From Schumannella sp. 10F1B-5-1 (GTDB lineage: Bacteria; Actinomycetota; Actinomycetes; Actinomycetales; Microbacteriaceae): DNA of 64,000 nucleotides. The position numbers were made by a program, and so were the translations under genes. The notes beneath the pieces were generated by a model that saw nothing but the letters and a program-made list of their open reading frames with translations, ran no database searches and was not told the DNA's origin. This document shows, one piece after another, positions 63,892 to 64,000 of the stretch (the stretch's first letter is position 1; each line of letters opens with the position of its first letter). The stretch lies in contig NZ_VHQH01000002.1 in NCBI RefSeq assembly GCF_006517535.1, positions 1-64,000 on the forward strand, read 5' to 3'.

Positions 63892-64000
63892 GCGACCTCG
63901 TCCTTCTGATCCTGCGTCTCGGGTTCCTGCTGCTGCTGTGGGTGTTCGTGTTCGCGATCGTCTACGCGCTGCGCTCCGACCTGTTCGGGCAGCGCCCGCG
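63888..64000 (+). CDS. fhaB: FhaB/FipA-type FHA-domain protein (3' partial)
   Basis: The first 37 residues before the window ends: MSDLVLLILRLGFLLLLWVF begins a single membrane helix, followed by YALRSDLFGQRPR. This is the usual N-terminus of FhaB (FipA) encoded right after fhaA and before the pstP-ftsW-pbpA-pknA/B operon. The FHA domain itself lies outside the window, so the assignment rests on the start and on gene order. Confidence 0.8.
   Translation, partial: MSDLVLLILRLGFLLLLWVFVFAIVYALRSDLFGQRP

Overview
The window is chromosomal DNA of a high-GC Gram-positive actinobacterium, most likely a member of the Micrococcales (Microbacteriaceae type). This inference rests on very high GC, GTG/TTG starts, many ATGA translational overlaps, DUF2510 and ScbR-like families, a canonical fhaA-fhaB start at the right edge, and heavy use of the hexamer GGATGC/GCATCC. 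There is no rRNA, no transposase and no CRISPR array. One tRNA gene (tRNA-Leu, anticodon CAG) is present.

Left block, about 1-20.7 kb, all on the + strand: an accessory type VII secretion (ESX-like) locus. It runs from a Gly-rich protein with 42-bp coding repeats (cut by the window edge) through a YbaB/EbfC-like protein, a WXG100-size helical protein, a 4003-residue protein with a CpnT/WXG100_2-like N-terminus and two zincin metalloprotease-like modules, a 1011-residue protein ending in an ADP-ribosyltransferase-like but apparently degenerate domain, and an unknown protein, to a 1000-residue beta-helix protein fused to two CbbX/EccA-type AAA+ domains. The core membrane genes (eccB, eccC, eccD, eccE, mycP) are not in the window. 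Behind it, at 20.8-27.0 kb, sits a regulatory group: an ECF sigma factor, a membrane-anchored Hsp70-like protein, a LuxR-type response regulator, a degenerate histidine kinase and a canonical soluble histidine kinase. I infer that these sense or control the secretion locus.

Middle, 27-44.9 kb: two adjacent CrcB/Fluc fluoride channels, a DoxX-like protein, a phosphotransferase, a DtxR-family regulator coupled to a CaCA-family exchanger, a DHA2 drug exporter with its TetR regulator, a PH-like membrane protein, an APC permease, and then a compact exopolysaccharide operon (processive GT2 synthase, two secreted beta-helix proteins, UDP-glucose/GDP-mannose dehydrogenase) followed by a small secreted Pro/Gly/His-rich protein.

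Right, 44.9-64 kb: a HEAT-repeat protein, an OmpR/kinase two-component system, an ScbR-like regulator with a likely operator, signal peptidase I, an MmyB-type regulator divergent from an aldo/keto reductase, a RibD-like reductase, a DUF3500 lipoprotein, small membrane proteins, two paralogous pairs of membrane protein plus ECF sigma factor, a Fic protein near the tRNA-Leu gene, and the start of the fhaA-fhaB cell-division/signalling operon.

Many intergenic regions hold long hairpins. Some are plain bidirectional terminators. Another set shares a short centre related to GGCGTGTC but has unrelated, self-complementary arms, which suggests a mobile or functional extragenic repeat family.
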